A stretch of 38,636 nucleotides of DNA from an uncultured Oscillospiraceae bacterium (lineage in GTDB: Bacteria; Bacillota; Clostridia; Oscillospirales; Oscillospiraceae), in assembly GCA_944385665.1 (NCBI GenBank), contig CALWYB010000087.1, positions 1 through 38,636 of the forward strand, in the 5' to 3' direction. The position numbers and the translations under genes are program-made. Below are positions 23,927-33,699 of this stretch, one piece after another. A model generated the notes under the pieces. It was not told the DNA's origin, ran no database searches, and saw nothing but the letters and a program-made list of their open reading frames with translations. Numbering within the stretch: the first letter of the stretch is position 1; each line of letters opens with the position of its first letter.

Positions 23927-25303
23927 TTAATCCTTCTTGGGCAGATACTTGTCGATATACTCGGGCTTAATCCGCTTGAGCTCGCTGCGGGGCAGAATGC
24001 TCAGCAGCTCCCAGCCCAGGTCCAGAGTTTCCTCAATGGAGCGGTTCTCGTCGGTTCCCTGGGACACATAGCGCTTTTCAAACTCGTCGGCAAACTTGGC
24101 GTACAGCAGATCGGTGGGGCTCAGGGCGGCCTCACCCAGAATGCTCATCAGCTCCTTGTTTTCCTTGCCGGTGGCGTAGGCAGCAAAGAGCTGGTTCATG
24201 GTGCCCGAGTGGTCCTCACGGGTCTTGCCCGCGCCGGTGCCCTTGTCCTTCAGACGGGACAGGGAGGGCAGCACGTCCACGGGGGGATTGACGCCCCGGC
24301 GGTAGAGTTCCCGGGACAGGATGATCTGGCCCTCGGTGATATAGCCGGTGAGGTCGGGGATGGGGTGGGTCTTGTCATCCTCGGGCATGGTAAGGATGGG
24401 GATCATGGTGATGGACCCCTCCTTGCCCATCTGGCGGCCGGCCCGCTCGTACATGGTGGCCAGGTCGGTGTACAGATAACCGGGGTAGCCGCGGCGGCCG
24501 GGAACTTCCTTCTTGGCCGCGGAGATCTCACGGAGCGCCTCGGCGTAGTTGGTGATGTCGGTGAGGATGACCAGCACGTGCATGTTCTTCTCAAAGGCCA
24601 GGTACTCCGCGGCGGTGAGGGCCATACGAGGCGTAGCGATACGCTCGACAGCGGGGTCATTGGCCAGGTTGGTGAACAGCACGGTACGGTCGATGGCGCC
24701 GGTGCGCTTGAACTCACTGACGAAGAACTCGGACTCCTCGAAGGTGATGCCGATGGCGGCGAAGACCACGGCGAAGTTGGACTCGCCGTCCAGCACCTTG
24801 GCCTGACGGGCGATCTGAGCAGCCAGGGCGGCGTGGGGCAGACCGGAGCCGGAGAAGATGGGCAGCTTCTGACCACGGACCAGGGTGTTCAGGCCGTCGA
24901 TGGTGGAGATGCCCGTCTGAATAAACTCGTTGGGGTAGTTCCGGGCGGCGGGGTTCATGGCCAGGCCGTTGATGTCCCGGTACTCGTCGGCCAGAATAGC
25001 GGGGCCGCCGTCGATGGGCTCGCCCATGCCGTTGAACACACGGCCCAGCATGTCGCCGGACACGCCCAGCTGCAGGGGATGGCCCAGGAAGCGGATCTTG
25101 GACTGGGCCAGGTTGATGCCGGCAGAGTTTTCAAACAACTGCACCACGGCGGAGTCGCCGTTGACCTCCAGCACCTTACAGCGGCGGACGGTGCCGTCGG
25201 CCAGCTCGATCTCGGCCAGCTCGTCGTAGGTGACGCCCTGGACGTGGTTAACCACCATCAGCGGGCCGGAGATCTCCTGGATGGTTTTATATTCCCGAAT
25301 CAC
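23927..25303 (-). CDS. ntpB: V-type ATPase subunit B (regulatory nucleotide-binding)
   Basis: The 458-residue subunit alternates with A in the catalytic ring. Visible segments are the N-terminal beta-barrel, [18 protein letters not shown] in place of a P-loop (near residue 150), and [33 protein letters not shown] (in part) near 250-285. The start is GTG, overlapping the ntpA stop as GTGA; A and B are thus translated as a pair. The lack of a Walker A Lys is normal for B subunits. Confidence 0.96.
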   Translation of the reverse strand: MIREYKTIQEISGPLMVVNHVQGVTYDELAEIELADGTVRRCKVLEVNGDSAVVQLFENSAGINLAQSKIRFLGHPLQLGVSGDMLGRVFNGMGEPIDGGPAILADEYRDINGLAMNPAARNYPNEFIQTGISTIDGLNTLVRGQKLPIFSGSGLPHAALAAQIARQAKVLDGESNFAVVFAAIGITFEESEFFVSEFKRTGAIDRTVLFTNLANDPAVERIATPRMALTAAEYLAFEKNMHVLVILTDITNYAEALREISAAKKEVPGRRGYPGYLYTDLATMYERAGRQMGKEGSITMIPILTMPEDDKTHPIPDLTGYITEGQIILSRELYRRGVNPPVDVLPSLSRLKDKGTGAGKTREDHSGTMNQLFAAYATGKENKELMSILGEAALSPTDLLYAKFADEFEKRYVSQGTDENRSIEETLDLGWELLSILPRSELKRIKPEYIDKYLPKKD

Positions 25304-27072
25304 AGTGCCATCTCTCCCTTCTCGCCAATGGCGTTGATTTCATCTTCCATCTCCGCCTGGATCTTGGCGTAGTTGTCCACATACTGGTCGGCAGGCACCG
25401 CCTTAGCACGGCCGATCTTCTCCCGCACGGGCACGTTGAACAGCTCGTTCAGGTTCCCGCCCCGCTCGGCGGCGGCGCGGCACTGCTCGTCGTAGCTGCG
25501 GATCATCACCAGCATCCGGGCCTGGCGGTCATACTCGGAGTAGGAGTCGATGTCCACGAAGGAGTTCTGCTGCAAAAAGTCCTCCCGGATCATCTTGGCG
25601 GTCTCCAGGGTGATCTGGTCCTTGGCGGACAGGGAGTCCTTACCCACCAGCTGCACGATCTCGTTGAGGTTGGCCTCCTCCTGGAGGACGGCCATGGCCC
25701 ACTCCCGGTTTTGGAGGAACTCCTTGCCCAGGTGCTCATCGTACCAGGGCTTCAGAGAATCCAGATACAGGGAGTAGGAGTTCAGCCAGTTGATGGCGGG
25801 GAAGTGACGGCGGTAAGCCAGGGAGGCGTCCAGCGCCCAGAACACCTTGACAATTCGCATGGTGGCCTGGGAGACAGGCTCGGAGAGGTCGCCGCCGGGA
25901 GGGGAGACCGCGCCCACGGCGGTCAGGCTGCCCCGGCGCTCGTCGGAGCCCAGGCAGGACACGCTGCCCGCCCGCTCGTAGAACTGGGCCAGACGGGAGC
26001 TCAGGTAGGCGGGATAGCCCTCCTCACCGGGCATCTCTTCCAGACGGCCGGACATTTCGCGTAGTGCCTCGGCCCAGCGGGAGGTGGAGTCGGCGATGAC
26101 GGCCACGGCGTAGCCCATGTCCCGGAAGTACTCGGCGATGGTGATGCCGGTATAGATGGACGCCTCACGGGCGGCCACAGGCATATCGGAGGTGTTGGCG
26201 ATGAGCACGGTACGCTTCATCAGGGACTGGCCGGTACGGGGGTCCACCAGCTCGGGGAACTCCCGCAGTACGTCGGTCATCTCATTGCCGCGCTCGCCGC
26301 AGCCGATGTAGACCACCAGGTCCACGTCGGACCACTTGGCCAAGGCGTGCTGCATCACCGTTTTGCCGGAGCCGAAGGGGCCGGGAATGGCGGCAGTGCC
26401 GCCCTTGGCCACGGGGAAGAAGGTATCCACGATCCGCTGTCCGGACTGGAGAGGGATGGTGGGGGGATACTTATGCTTGTAGGGGCGGCCTACACGCACG
26501 GGCCACTTCTGCATCAGAGACAGCTCGGTCTTGGTGCCGTCGGGCTGCTCCAGCACGGCTACCGTCTCGGTGACGGTGTAGGACCCGCCCTGGATGGAGA
26601 GGATCTTGCCCTGCATCTTGGGGGGGATCATGATCTTGTGGAGGATGGAGTCGGTCTCCTGGACGGTGCCGATGACGTCGCCGCCGATGACCTGGGCGCC
26701 GGGCTCCACGGTGGGGGTGAACTCCCACTTCTTCTCCCGGTCCAGAGCGGGCACTTCCACGCCGCGGGGCAGGTTGTTGCCCTGCACCTTCTCCATGATG
26801 ACTTCCAGAGGACGCTGGATGCCGTCGTAAATATTTTCAATGAGGCCGGGGCCCAGCTCCACCGACAGGGGAGCGCCGGTGGTGACCACCTCTGCCCCGG
26901 GACCCAGGCCGGAGGTCTCCTCGTAGACCTGGATGGAGGCGGAGTCGCCGGTCATGGTGAGGATCTCGCCGATCAGGCGCTGCTCGCCCACCCGGACCAC
27001 GTCGGCCATGTTGGCCTCGGTCATTCCGGTGGCGACCACCAGAGGGCCGGAGACCTTAACGATTTTTCCCAT
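25300..27072 (-). CDS. ntpA: V-type ATPase subunit A (catalytic)
   Basis: A 590-residue catalytic subunit. The Walker A motif GPFGSGKT is at residues 231-238, followed by [13 protein letters not shown] near 258 and [31 protein letters not shown] (in part) near 330-360. The roughly 90-residue non-homologous insertion that marks V-type A subunits lies at about 110-200. Together with B it hydrolyses or makes ATP. Upstream, about 220 bases of palindromic non-coding sequence separate it from the F-subunit gene; its ribosome site (GAAGG, eleven bases away) is weaker than that of its neighbours. Confidence 0.96.
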   Translation of the reverse strand: MGKIVKVSGPLVVATGMTEANMADVVRVGEQRLIGEILTMTGDSASIQVYEETSGLGPGAEVVTTGAPLSVELGPGLIENIYDGIQRPLEVIMEKVQGNNLPRGVEVPALDREKKWEFTPTVEPGAQVIGGDVIGTVQETDSILHKIMIPPKMQGKILSIQGGSYTVTETVAVLEQPDGTKTELSLMQKWPVRVGRPYKHKYPPTIPLQSGQRIVDTFFPVAKGGTAAIPGPFGSGKTVMQHALAKWSDVDLVVYIGCGERGNEMTDVLREFPELVDPRTGQSLMKRTVLIANTSDMPVAAREASIYTGITIAEYFRDMGYAVAVIADSTSRWAEALREMSGRLEEMPGEEGYPAYLSSRLAQFYERAGSVSCLGSDERRGSLTAVGAVSPPGGDLSEPVSQATMRIVKVFWALDASLAYRRHFPAINWLNSYSLYLDSLKPWYDEHLGKEFLQNREWAMAVLQEEANLNEIVQLVGKDSLSAKDQITLETAKMIREDFLQQNSFVDIDSYSEYDRQARMLVMIRSYDEQCRAAAERGGNLNELFNVPVREKIGRAKAVPADQYVDNYAKIQAEMEDEINAIGEKGEMAL

Positions 27073-27294
27073 AGGCTAACAAACCTTCTTTCTTCGCCAG
27101 GGGCTTTGCCCCTGGACCCCATCCGCTTTTTATAAAAAGCGGAGCAAAAATTTCCGACGCGTGAAATTCCATTTCACGCTAGTTTTTATCGAGATGGGTG
27201 CCGAACTTTCTATTCATGCCCTCTCTCAGGCAAGTGCAGAAGCAAAACGAAGTTTTGCACAAAGTTCTTTGCCAAGCTTTCTTACAAGAAAGCG
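27073..27294. repeat. Array of five palindromes inside the ATPase operon, probable interspersed repeat
   Basis: This non-coding stretch holds five clean inverted repeats: 27097-27115 (CCAGGGGC arms), 27123-27142 (perfect, CCGCTTTTTA arm), 27159-27179 (GCGTGAAAT arms), 27242-27258 (GCAAAAC arms) and 27276-27293 (GCTTTCTT arms). Elsewhere in the operon gaps are at most about 20 bases. The GGGGTCCAGGGGC...GCCCCTGG type of palindrome recalls interspersed repeats common in gut Clostridia. It could be a small non-autonomous mobile element, an RNA-processing site, or both. Confidence 0.6.
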
Positions 27295-27603
27295 TTAGAG
27301 GATGTCGGCGCCCACAGCGCGCTCCACGGCGCTCTTCACGTTGGCCATGCCAATGCCCAGGGAACCTTCCTTCCCCGGAATCAGGATAATGGCGGGCGTG
27401 ACCGCGTCCTGGTAGCGGGCAATATCACTTTTCAGCTGAGAGGCCAGCTGCTCGGTCAGGTAAAGGATGGCATAGTTCTCCCGGGCCATCCGGTGGATGG
27501 CCTGCCGCGCCTCTTCCGCGCTGTTCACCGGGCACACCTCCAGCCCCAGGGCCTGAAAGCCCAGCACGCTGTCCGCGTCACCGATCACCGCAATGCGATA
27601 CAT
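27295..27603 (-). CDS. ntpG: V-type ATPase subunit F (called NtpG in Enterococcus)
   Basis: A 102-residue central-stalk subunit that binds the D shaft. The start MYRIAVIGDADSVLGFQALGL and the C-terminal IPGKEGSLGIGMANVKSAVERAVG (in part) match the CheY-like fold of subunit F. I chose the ATG at 27603, with GGAGG eight bases upstream; an ATG two codons earlier is too close to it. The gene ends one base before the palindrome array. In E. hirae naming this is NtpG; in Thermus and archaeal naming, subunit F. Confidence 0.9.
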   Translation of the reverse strand: MYRIAVIGDADSVLGFQALGLEVCPVNSAEEARQAIHRMARENYAILYLTEQLASQLKSDIARYQDAVTPAIILIPGKEGSLGIGMANVKSAVERAVGADIL

Positions 27604-27618
27604 GTCCATCCACCTCCC

Positions 27619-28617
27619 TTACACATAAGTTTCCCGCAGCCGCTCCCGGATGCGCTCGCCGCTCAGGCCGGCCCGGCGGCCCGCCAGAATGGTGCGCACC
27701 GCAGTGAGCTCCGCCTCTTTGGCATACAGGTAGCCCACCACCGCCTGCTCTCCGAAGGGCACCCGGCGGGCGGCCTCCAGATAGGCGGTCAGGGCGTTGT
27801 CGCACTCCCGCTCAAAGGCGGTGAGGGCTCCCGCCCCCGGCTGGGCCAGCTTGCTGCCCAACTCCGCCGCCGCGGCCAGAGGACCGGCCTGGAACAGACC
27901 AGCCAGTTCCTCCCCCCGCTGGGCGGCAATGGACCGGGTGGACACGCTGCCGCCGGGGAGCAGCACCTGACTTAAAAAGTCGCTGCCCTTGTCCATGCGG
28001 TGGACCCGCACGGCGGTACGCAGGTTGGCCACGTCCACGCTCAGTGCCACATAGCCCTGCAAAAATTTGCTGCCGGTCTCCTTGGCCAGCCGGGCCATCT
28101 CCTCATAGCAGGCCCGGTCCAGCACCAGGTCGGACAGCTGGGGATCTTTTGTGGCGGCCAGGGTCTCCTGAGCCTGCTTGAGAGCGGCCCGGAACGTATC
28201 GCTGAGTCCTCTCAGCTCCTCCTTCCGCCAGCCCTCCAGCAGCTCCTGGGGGTCATAGCGCCCCCCGGACAGGAGCAGCCGCTCCCCATCCTTGCCCAAG
28301 GCCTGGGCCTTTACCAGCACCTTGGCGTTGTGATAGTCATATTTGATCTGAAACACATCGGCAATGCGCTTGTCGGGCAGAGCCGACCGGATCTCCCGGA
28401 AGGCGGAAGCCCGCTCGGCGGAGAGCACCTGCTCCAGGTTCTGGAGCTCGATGGTCTCTCCCCCGCCGTAGCCGCACTCCGACAGGACCTTCAGGGCCTC
28501 GGCATCGTCCCGGGCCTCGATCATCCGGTCCATCCGCTCCCGGGTGAGCATCCGGTTCTCCATGGCGTGGATCCGGGTGGAGATGCCCAGGTAATCGGTA
28601 TCTTTGATGTGAGACAA
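27619..28617 (-). CDS. ntpC: V-type ATPase subunit C (socket linking rotor shaft to membrane ring)
   Basis: About 332 residues, mostly helical. It begins with the family-typical DTDYLGISTRIHAMENRML and ends with TAVRTILAGRRAGLSGERIRERLRETYV (in part), which matches the C-terminus of V/A-type subunit C. It couples the D-F shaft to the K ring. The start is probably TTG at 28617, five bases after GGAGGG; the GTG at 28632 is the alternative but lies before that ribosome site. The gene follows ntpE closely and precedes the F subunit by 15 bases. Confidence 0.92.
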   Translation of the reverse strand: MSHIKDTDYLGISTRIHAMENRMLTRERMDRMIEARDDAEALKVLSECGYGGGETIELQNLEQVLSAERASAFREIRSALPDKRIADVFQIKYDYHNAKVLVKAQALGKDGERLLLSGGRYDPQELLEGWRKEELRGLSDTFRAALKQAQETLAATKDPQLSDLVLDRACYEEMARLAKETGSKFLQGYVALSVDVANLRTAVRVHRMDKGSDFLSQVLLPGGSVSTRSIAAQRGEELAGLFQAGPLAAAAELGSKLAQPGAGALTAFERECDNALTAYLEAARRVPFGEQAVVGYLYAKEAELTAVRTILAGRRAGLSGERIRERLRETYV

Positions 28618-28634
28618 GGTATCCCTCCTCACCC

Positions 28635-29324
28635 TCAGGCCTCAAACAAAATGTTGGCCACTTCTTTTTCCAGCTTCTCCCGCTGCAGACGCACCAGAGT
28701 CTCAAAGGCACAGTTGACCTCAATGGGGCCGTCCACCAGGATAAAGCCGCCCCGGATGTTCCGGGTCTCCTCCGACAGGGACAAAAGGCCCGTGCCGGTG
28801 ATCTGGGCGGTGGCGCTGTTGACCAGCTTGCCCACAAATGCCCCCACCTTGGAGTCGGTGACAGAGCTGGGCAGCTCGGGGGCCACGTTCTTCACCAGGG
28901 CCTCGTTGGCGGCTACCACCACCTGCTTGCCGATGCGGTTGCGATCCTTGGGGGAGAAAACCAGCTGCTCCTTGCCGGTGGACACCGCCTGGAGCACCAG
29001 GTTGGTGAGCAGTTGGATGTACTGCTCGTCCGGCAGGGCGCAAAGCTCCTCCAGGGCCTTGTCGAAGGCCTCGGAGAGCACCTCCTGCTTGGCCGCCAGC
29101 AACAGCTTCCGCTTTTCCATCTCAGCGGCAGACTTGAGCCGCTCCAGACGCTCGGCAGCTGCCTTCTCGCCCTTGGAGAGGATTTCCTGCCGCTCCCGGT
29201 CCATCTGCTCCTTGGTCTGGGTCTGAATGGCCTGAAGCTGCTGTTGATTTTCCTCCTTCAGGCGATCCAGTTCGGCCTGACCGTCGGCCTGGATCCGGGC
29301 TGTGATTTTTTCAATTCCGTCCAT
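28635..29324 (-). CDS. ntpE: V-type ATPase subunit E (peripheral stalk)
   Basis: A 229-residue subunit. Residues about 1-100 form a long charged coiled coil rich in Glu, Gln, Lys and Arg, which pairs with the small stalk coil encoded at the operon's start. The C-terminal 120 residues form the mixed domain gripping the A3B3 ring, ending with GGFILVDGPIEVNCAFETLV, a family signature. A GGAAAGGAA ribosome site precedes the ATG. Confidence 0.92.
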   Translation of the reverse strand: MDGIEKITARIQADGQAELDRLKEENQQQLQAIQTQTKEQMDRERQEILSKGEKAAAERLERLKSAAEMEKRKLLLAAKQEVLSEAFDKALEELCALPDEQYIQLLTNLVLQAVSTGKEQLVFSPKDRNRIGKQVVVAANEALVKNVAPELPSSVTDSKVGAFVGKLVNSATAQITGTGLLSLSEETRNIRGGFILVDGPIEVNCAFETLVRLQREKLEKEVANILFEA

Positions 29325-29343
29325 AGCGCGTTCCTTTCCCGGA

Positions 29344-29883
<540 letters not shown>

Positions 29884-31833
29884 TTATTTCACCACATCGT
29901 AGTAGTTGGTATCCAGCTTCATGGGACGGAAGGGCTTGCCGCCGTCCTCATAGAACTTGTTGAAGTACTCCAGACACTGCAGACGCAGGTCGTGGACGTA
30001 GCATCCCAGAAGGTTCAGGGCAAAGTTCAGCGTGTTGCCCAGCAGGGAGATGATGATAAAAATCACCACATTGCCGGGAATGGCGCCCAGGGTGTTGAAC
30101 ACCTGGGCGATGACGCTGCCTGCCAGCATCAGGGCCATAAGACGGGAGTAGGACAGGATGTCGCCAAAGTAACCCGTCACGTGGTTGTAGAGGGAGCCGA
30201 AGATGCCGGTGATCTTGCCAAAGCCCTTCTCGGTGAGAATGGGACCGGCCAGAACCATAATTCCGCCCACAATAAGCACCACCTTGGTGACGCCCAGAAT
30301 GGCCAGGCCCAGTCCGGCAAACACCACATACCAGGTGATCTCTTCCCAGACGGCGTCCATCACCTGGCCCCGGCGCACCTTTTTCACCAGGCTGATCGCC
30401 ATGCCCACCAGAATCTGGACAAAGCCCAGGGCCATGGCCCCCACCAGGATCATCATGGTGTCCTCCAGGGGGGTGAACAGAGGCGGCCAGAACCAGACAA
30501 AGGTGCTCTCCGGATTAAAGAGCTTGATGATCTGGGGAATAAAGTCGCCAAAGAAGCCTCCGGTGACCGCTCCCATGATGAAGGTGCTCACTCCGCACAG
30601 GCCCAGCAGGGCGAAGAAATTGTGCATTCCTGCCCGGGGCCTGGCCTTTTTCAGCACCACCACCGAGGCAATCATCATCAGCAGCCCATATCCCATGTCC
30701 GCCATCATGATCCCGTAAAACAGGATGAAGAAGGGGGCCATGAGAGGATTGGGGTCCAGCCCGTTGTAGGCAGGCAGGGAGTACATCTCGGTGACCATGC
30801 TCAAGGGCCGGGTGAGCCAGTTGTTCTTCAGCTTCACCGGCACCTTGGGGTACTCCTCCTCCGTGGGGTCCCGCAGCTCCCAGGCACAGGGATAAGCCTT
30901 CAGCTGGCTCTCCAGCTGGGGCCAGTTTTCCTCCGGCACCCAGCCCTCCAGCAGGAAGGTCTGTTCCGTATCCAGCAGGCGGCTGCGCCCCTCCTCCCGG
31001 TTTATGTTCACCGACGCCCGGTCGGCGGCCTGGCGGATGGGCTCGGCCAGCTCCGTCAGCTGCCCCAGCTGCGCTTCCGCCTGGGCGGTCTGCTGCTCAT
31101 TTTCCTCCAGTTCCTTGGCGATACGCTGGTCATTTTCCTTGGCGGTGCCGGTCCAGCCGGACAGATTCATCCGGGACCAGCCGTAGTCCCGCAGGACCTG
31201 GAACACCTCCTCCTGGGCGCTCACATGGCACACCAGCAGGCAGTAGCGCACATCCCGGTCGGCACTGGCCTGGGTGAGCTGGGCCAGTTCACTGGCCCCT
31301 TCCACCTCACGCTGCACCTGCTCCAGCGCCACGCCGGCAGTCACGGTGCCAAACTGCACTATCATCTCCTGGGTAGATGGGGTGTCCAGGGGAATATTCA
31401 GCTCCAGCCAGGGGGCCAGGGCGGCCCGCTGGGTCAGCAGCTTGCCGTGCTGGGCCTCCAGAGCGGCCAGATGGCGGTCGGCCTCCAGGACCTGATGGAC
31501 CGCCTGCCTGCCCTGCTTCTCTCCCTCCATCAGCTGCGCACAGGTCAGCTGAGGGCGGGGCGTCAGAAAGCCCCGGCCTTTATCCCCATGGCGCTTGAGC
31601 ACCGCCAGAGCGCGCTGGGCCGCCTGCAAGTCCTCCCGGGCCTGAGAGAGGGCCTCTCCGTCCGGATGGGACAGGACCCCGTCCGTCTGGGACAGCAGCC
31701 CCTGCCAAACCTTGGGGTCCTCATTGGGCTCTTCGATCTCCACACAGCCCATCCCCTGCAGCAGTTCCAGCAGCGCCTCCCGGTCACTGCGCATGGCCAA
31801 CAGGCGCAGCCCCTTCATTTTGACGATTGCCAT
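29884..31833 (-). CDS. ntpI: V-type ATPase subunit I (membrane stator)
   Basis: A 649-residue subunit. The N-terminal half (to about 330) is cytosolic with coiled-coil helices near 90-130 and 240-285, anchoring the peripheral stalks. The C-terminal half has about seven or eight membrane helices, beginning with PFFILFYGIMMADMGYGL near 375. The conserved Arg needed for ion transfer lies in GDILSYSRLMALML near 555. Its start overlaps the stop of the preceding small stalk gene by one base (TGATG on the minus strand). Confidence 0.95.
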   Translation of the reverse strand: MAIVKMKGLRLLAMRSDREALLELLQGMGCVEIEEPNEDPKVWQGLLSQTDGVLSHPDGEALSQAREDLQAAQRALAVLKRHGDKGRGFLTPRPQLTCAQLMEGEKQGRQAVHQVLEADRHLAALEAQHGKLLTQRAALAPWLELNIPLDTPSTQEMIVQFGTVTAGVALEQVQREVEGASELAQLTQASADRDVRYCLLVCHVSAQEEVFQVLRDYGWSRMNLSGWTGTAKENDQRIAKELEENEQQTAQAEAQLGQLTELAEPIRQAADRASVNINREEGRSRLLDTEQTFLLEGWVPEENWPQLESQLKAYPCAWELRDPTEEEYPKVPVKLKNNWLTRPLSMVTEMYSLPAYNGLDPNPLMAPFFILFYGIMMADMGYGLLMMIASVVVLKKARPRAGMHNFFALLGLCGVSTFIMGAVTGGFFGDFIPQIIKLFNPESTFVWFWPPLFTPLEDTMMILVGAMALGFVQILVGMAISLVKKVRRGQVMDAVWEEITWYVVFAGLGLAILGVTKVVLIVGGIMVLAGPILTEKGFGKITGIFGSLYNHVTGYFGDILSYSRLMALMLAGSVIAQVFNTLGAIPGNVVIFIIISLLGNTLNFALNLLGCYVHDLRLQCLEYFNKFYEDGGKPFRPMKLDTNYYDVVK

Positions 31834-32147
31834 CAGCTTTTCACAACCTTTTCCACAATGAACGCCGCGGCCTGGTCCAGCCGGCCCCGGGCCTTGGTTT
31901 TAAACGCCTCGCACTCCTGCGTGGCGTCCTTCAGCGCATCCAGAGTCCACTGGGCCGCCTGGGCTTCCGCCTGGGCCAGCATCTGCCGGGCCTGGACCTC
32001 CGCCTGCTGGCGGGACTCCTCCAGCTCCCGGCGGGCCAGCCGCTGGGCCTCCAGCACACGCTGCTTGCCCTCAGCCACGGCGGTCTCCTTGCGCTGTTTC
32101 ATCTCCTGCTCCAGTTGAGCTACTTTCTTAATCTCTTCTACTGCCAT
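31833..32147 (-). CDS. ntpF: V-type ATPase small peripheral-stalk coil (NtpF in Enterococcus)
   Basis: About 104 residues, almost entirely a single charged coiled coil with Gln, Glu, Ala, Lys and Arg repeats, ending in AAAFIVEKVVKS. This matches the small stalk subunit (G or H in other schemes) that pairs with subunit E. The start is best placed at ATG 32147 with a weak GGTGGTG ribosome site; in-frame GTG codons just upstream are alternatives. As the first gene of the operon it lies 60 bases from the promoter's -10 box. Sequence alone is low-complexity, so the call leans on its place in the operon. Confidence 0.85.
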   Translation of the reverse strand: MAVEEIKKVAQLEQEMKQRKETAVAEGKQRVLEAQRLARRELEESRQQAEVQARQMLAQAEAQAAQWTLDALKDATQECEAFKTKARGRLDQAAAFIVEKVVKS

Positions 32148-32206
32148 TTCAGTCACCACCCTGTTGTTTCCGTATGCGGTTTCTTATCCTTGGATGTCTA
32201 GCTTTG

Positions 32207-32235
32207 ATTTTAGGCGAAATCGCACAGAATTGCAA
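32207..32235 (-). promoter_or_regulatory. Promoter of the V-type ATPase operon
   Basis: On the minus strand TTGCAA (32230-32235) and TAAAAT (32207-32212) are 17 bases apart. The upstream stretch to 32394 is AT-rich with oligo-A tracts on the minus strand, like an UP-type region. No other feature is seen there. Confidence 0.75.
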
Positions 32236-32394
32236 GTATATTTTCCCCCTCCATTCACGGTCATCTCTGGATCTTTTTCATTTATCTGCCTTTTTTCTAG
32301 TCTTTTTTCCCCTTTCTTCTGGCATTTTGTGGCTTATGACACGTTTTTAATGAGTTTGCGCATTTTGTATGAATTTTACTCTCCCAGAAAATGC

Positions 32395-32429
32395 AAAAAA
32401 CCGCCCATTTTCCAAGAAAATGGGCGGTT
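32395..32429 (-). terminator. Terminator of the glycosidase-like gene
   Basis: A perfect 14-bp stem (AACCGCCCATTTTC and its complement, 3-base loop) is followed on the minus strand by six T. It isolates the gene at 32461-33543 from the ATPase operon. Confidence 0.9.
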
Positions 32430-32460
32430 CTTTCTTCCATATGGAATAATATACAAGCAC

Positions 32461-33543
32461 TCAAGATAAGAGAGCCTGGCTTACTGTGCTGCTTTGACTG
32501 AAGGTCTGAGTACACAGCACCAGCCGCTGCTGAAGGGATTCGATTCCCGCCGCGGTCAGCGCGGACATGACACCCTGCTCCTCTCCAGCGACCCAAATGC
32601 GCTGAGCATATTGGTTGATGTTCTGAGGCGTCAGACCGGAAGCAGCATCCTGACCGGCTGCCTGCTCCTGGCTTACCTCCAGGGACAACTTGGTCCCATA
32701 GGGCTCCAGCGCCTGGACGGCCTTGGCCAGGAAGGCGTCCATCACCTGAGAGGCCGCCTGGTCTCCGTACTGGATGTTGCTCAGCAGGCCGTCGGCCTGA
32801 GTGGGATATCCGCAGTGGTCCAGCACGATCTCATCAAAGCCCATCTGGGCCAACTCCGTCATCAGTCCAATCAGGTAGTCCTGGACCTTCTGGTTGGAGG
32901 GATCAGCCCAGTGCATCTCATCGCCATCCTTCCAGCGGTATCCGCTGGTGGTCTGCAGGGTGTAATCCATCTGACCGCCCACTGTCTCATCCCGGAAACA
33001 GGACATGCGGGCCACCGTGTACACATCTCCCTGGTTCCAGCTCTGTAGCTTCTCATTGATCTGCTGATCCTGGGCCTCGGACTGTACGGCGGAGGCCAGG
33101 CTCTGCTGGCTGCTCCAGCCCAACTGTCCCTGGTCATTCTTCATATCCACCACCACGCTGTCAGCATTCTGCTGCTGGGCCAGCTGGGCGGCGCTGCCGT
33201 CCAAGATGGCGGACAGAGGCACGCTCACTGCCGCAGCGGAGGTCTGGGCCTGAGGCTGCTGCTCCTGAGAGGTGTCTCCCTGCTCTGAGGTGTCGCCGGT
33301 GTCGCCCGGGTCCTGCTCCACCACGTTCGGCTCTCTCTCGTCGGGCTGCTTGGGCTCGCTCTGGAAGAAGGGCAGATCCACCCGCAGTCCATTGTCGGTA
33401 TAGGAGATATACTTCTGGCCCCACAGCAAAACAGCCACGGCCAGCACCACAAGGATCGCCAACACCAGGGCGATCCACTTCAGCCAATCGCTGGCCGATT
33501 TCCGCCCGCGATAGGAATGATAATCAAATTGAGAACGGCGCAC
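32461..33543 (-). CDS. Membrane-anchored DUF4015-like putative glycoside hydrolase
   Basis: About 360 residues: a basic N-terminus, one membrane helix at about 21-42, an acidic Pro/Gln/Glu-rich linker at about 55-105, then a probable TIM-barrel domain. In the domain, VVVDMKNDQGQLGW, ARMSCFRDE, YRWKDGDEMHWADPSNQKVQDYLIGLMTEL (in part) and GFDEIVLDHCGYP recall the putative glycoside hydrolase family DUF4015 by the order of strand motifs. In that family the last motif usually reads as a D-Y-I-R-F-P type, so this copy is divergent. The start is GTG at 33543, eight bases after AAAGGGAG; an upstream in-frame TTG lacks good spacing. Substrate unknown; extracellular. Confidence 0.65.
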   Translation of the reverse strand: MRRSQFDYHSYRGRKSASDWLKWIALVLAILVVLAVAVLLWGQKYISYTDNGLRVDLPFFQSEPKQPDEREPNVVEQDPGDTGDTSEQGDTSQEQQPQAQTSAAAVSVPLSAILDGSAAQLAQQQNADSVVVDMKNDQGQLGWSSQQSLASAVQSEAQDQQINEKLQSWNQGDVYTVARMSCFRDETVGGQMDYTLQTTSGYRWKDGDEMHWADPSNQKVQDYLIGLMTELAQMGFDEIVLDHCGYPTQADGLLSNIQYGDQAASQVMDAFLAKAVQALEPYGTKLSLEVSQEQAAGQDAASGLTPQNINQYAQRIWVAGEEQGVMSALTAAGIESLQQRLVLCTQTFSQSSTVSQALLS

Positions 33544-33599
33544 TGCACTGACTCCCTTTCCCAAAGGTTTCAAACTCCATGGTTTGTCCGGATGGGATT

Positions 33600-33628
33600 A
33601 TTATAGCAACCTTTCCGTTCTGTGGCAA
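33600..33628 (-). promoter_or_regulatory. Promoter of the glycosidase-like gene
   Basis: On the minus strand TTGCCA (33623-33628) and a perfect TATAAT (33600-33605) are 17 bases apart. Confidence 0.85.
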
Positions 33629-33699
33629 CCGGGCAAATCTCATGATTTTCTTAAGTTTTTTCCTGGTTTTTCCGCGTTTTTCCAGAATCACCGAATTTT

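Noticed and set aside
23201-25372. Long open frame on the plus strand opposite the ATPase D and B genes, and similar long antisense frames at 29854-32118 and 9935-12268
   Set aside because: They run exactly opposite well-recognised genes, lack ribosome sites and have low-complexity His/Gly/Leu-rich translations, as expected from GC-rich third positions of the real genes.
27073-27294. CRISPR array, because of several repeats in a row
   Set aside because: The palindromes differ in sequence and spacing; there are no identical direct repeats with unique spacers. No CRISPR array or cas gene is seen in the window.
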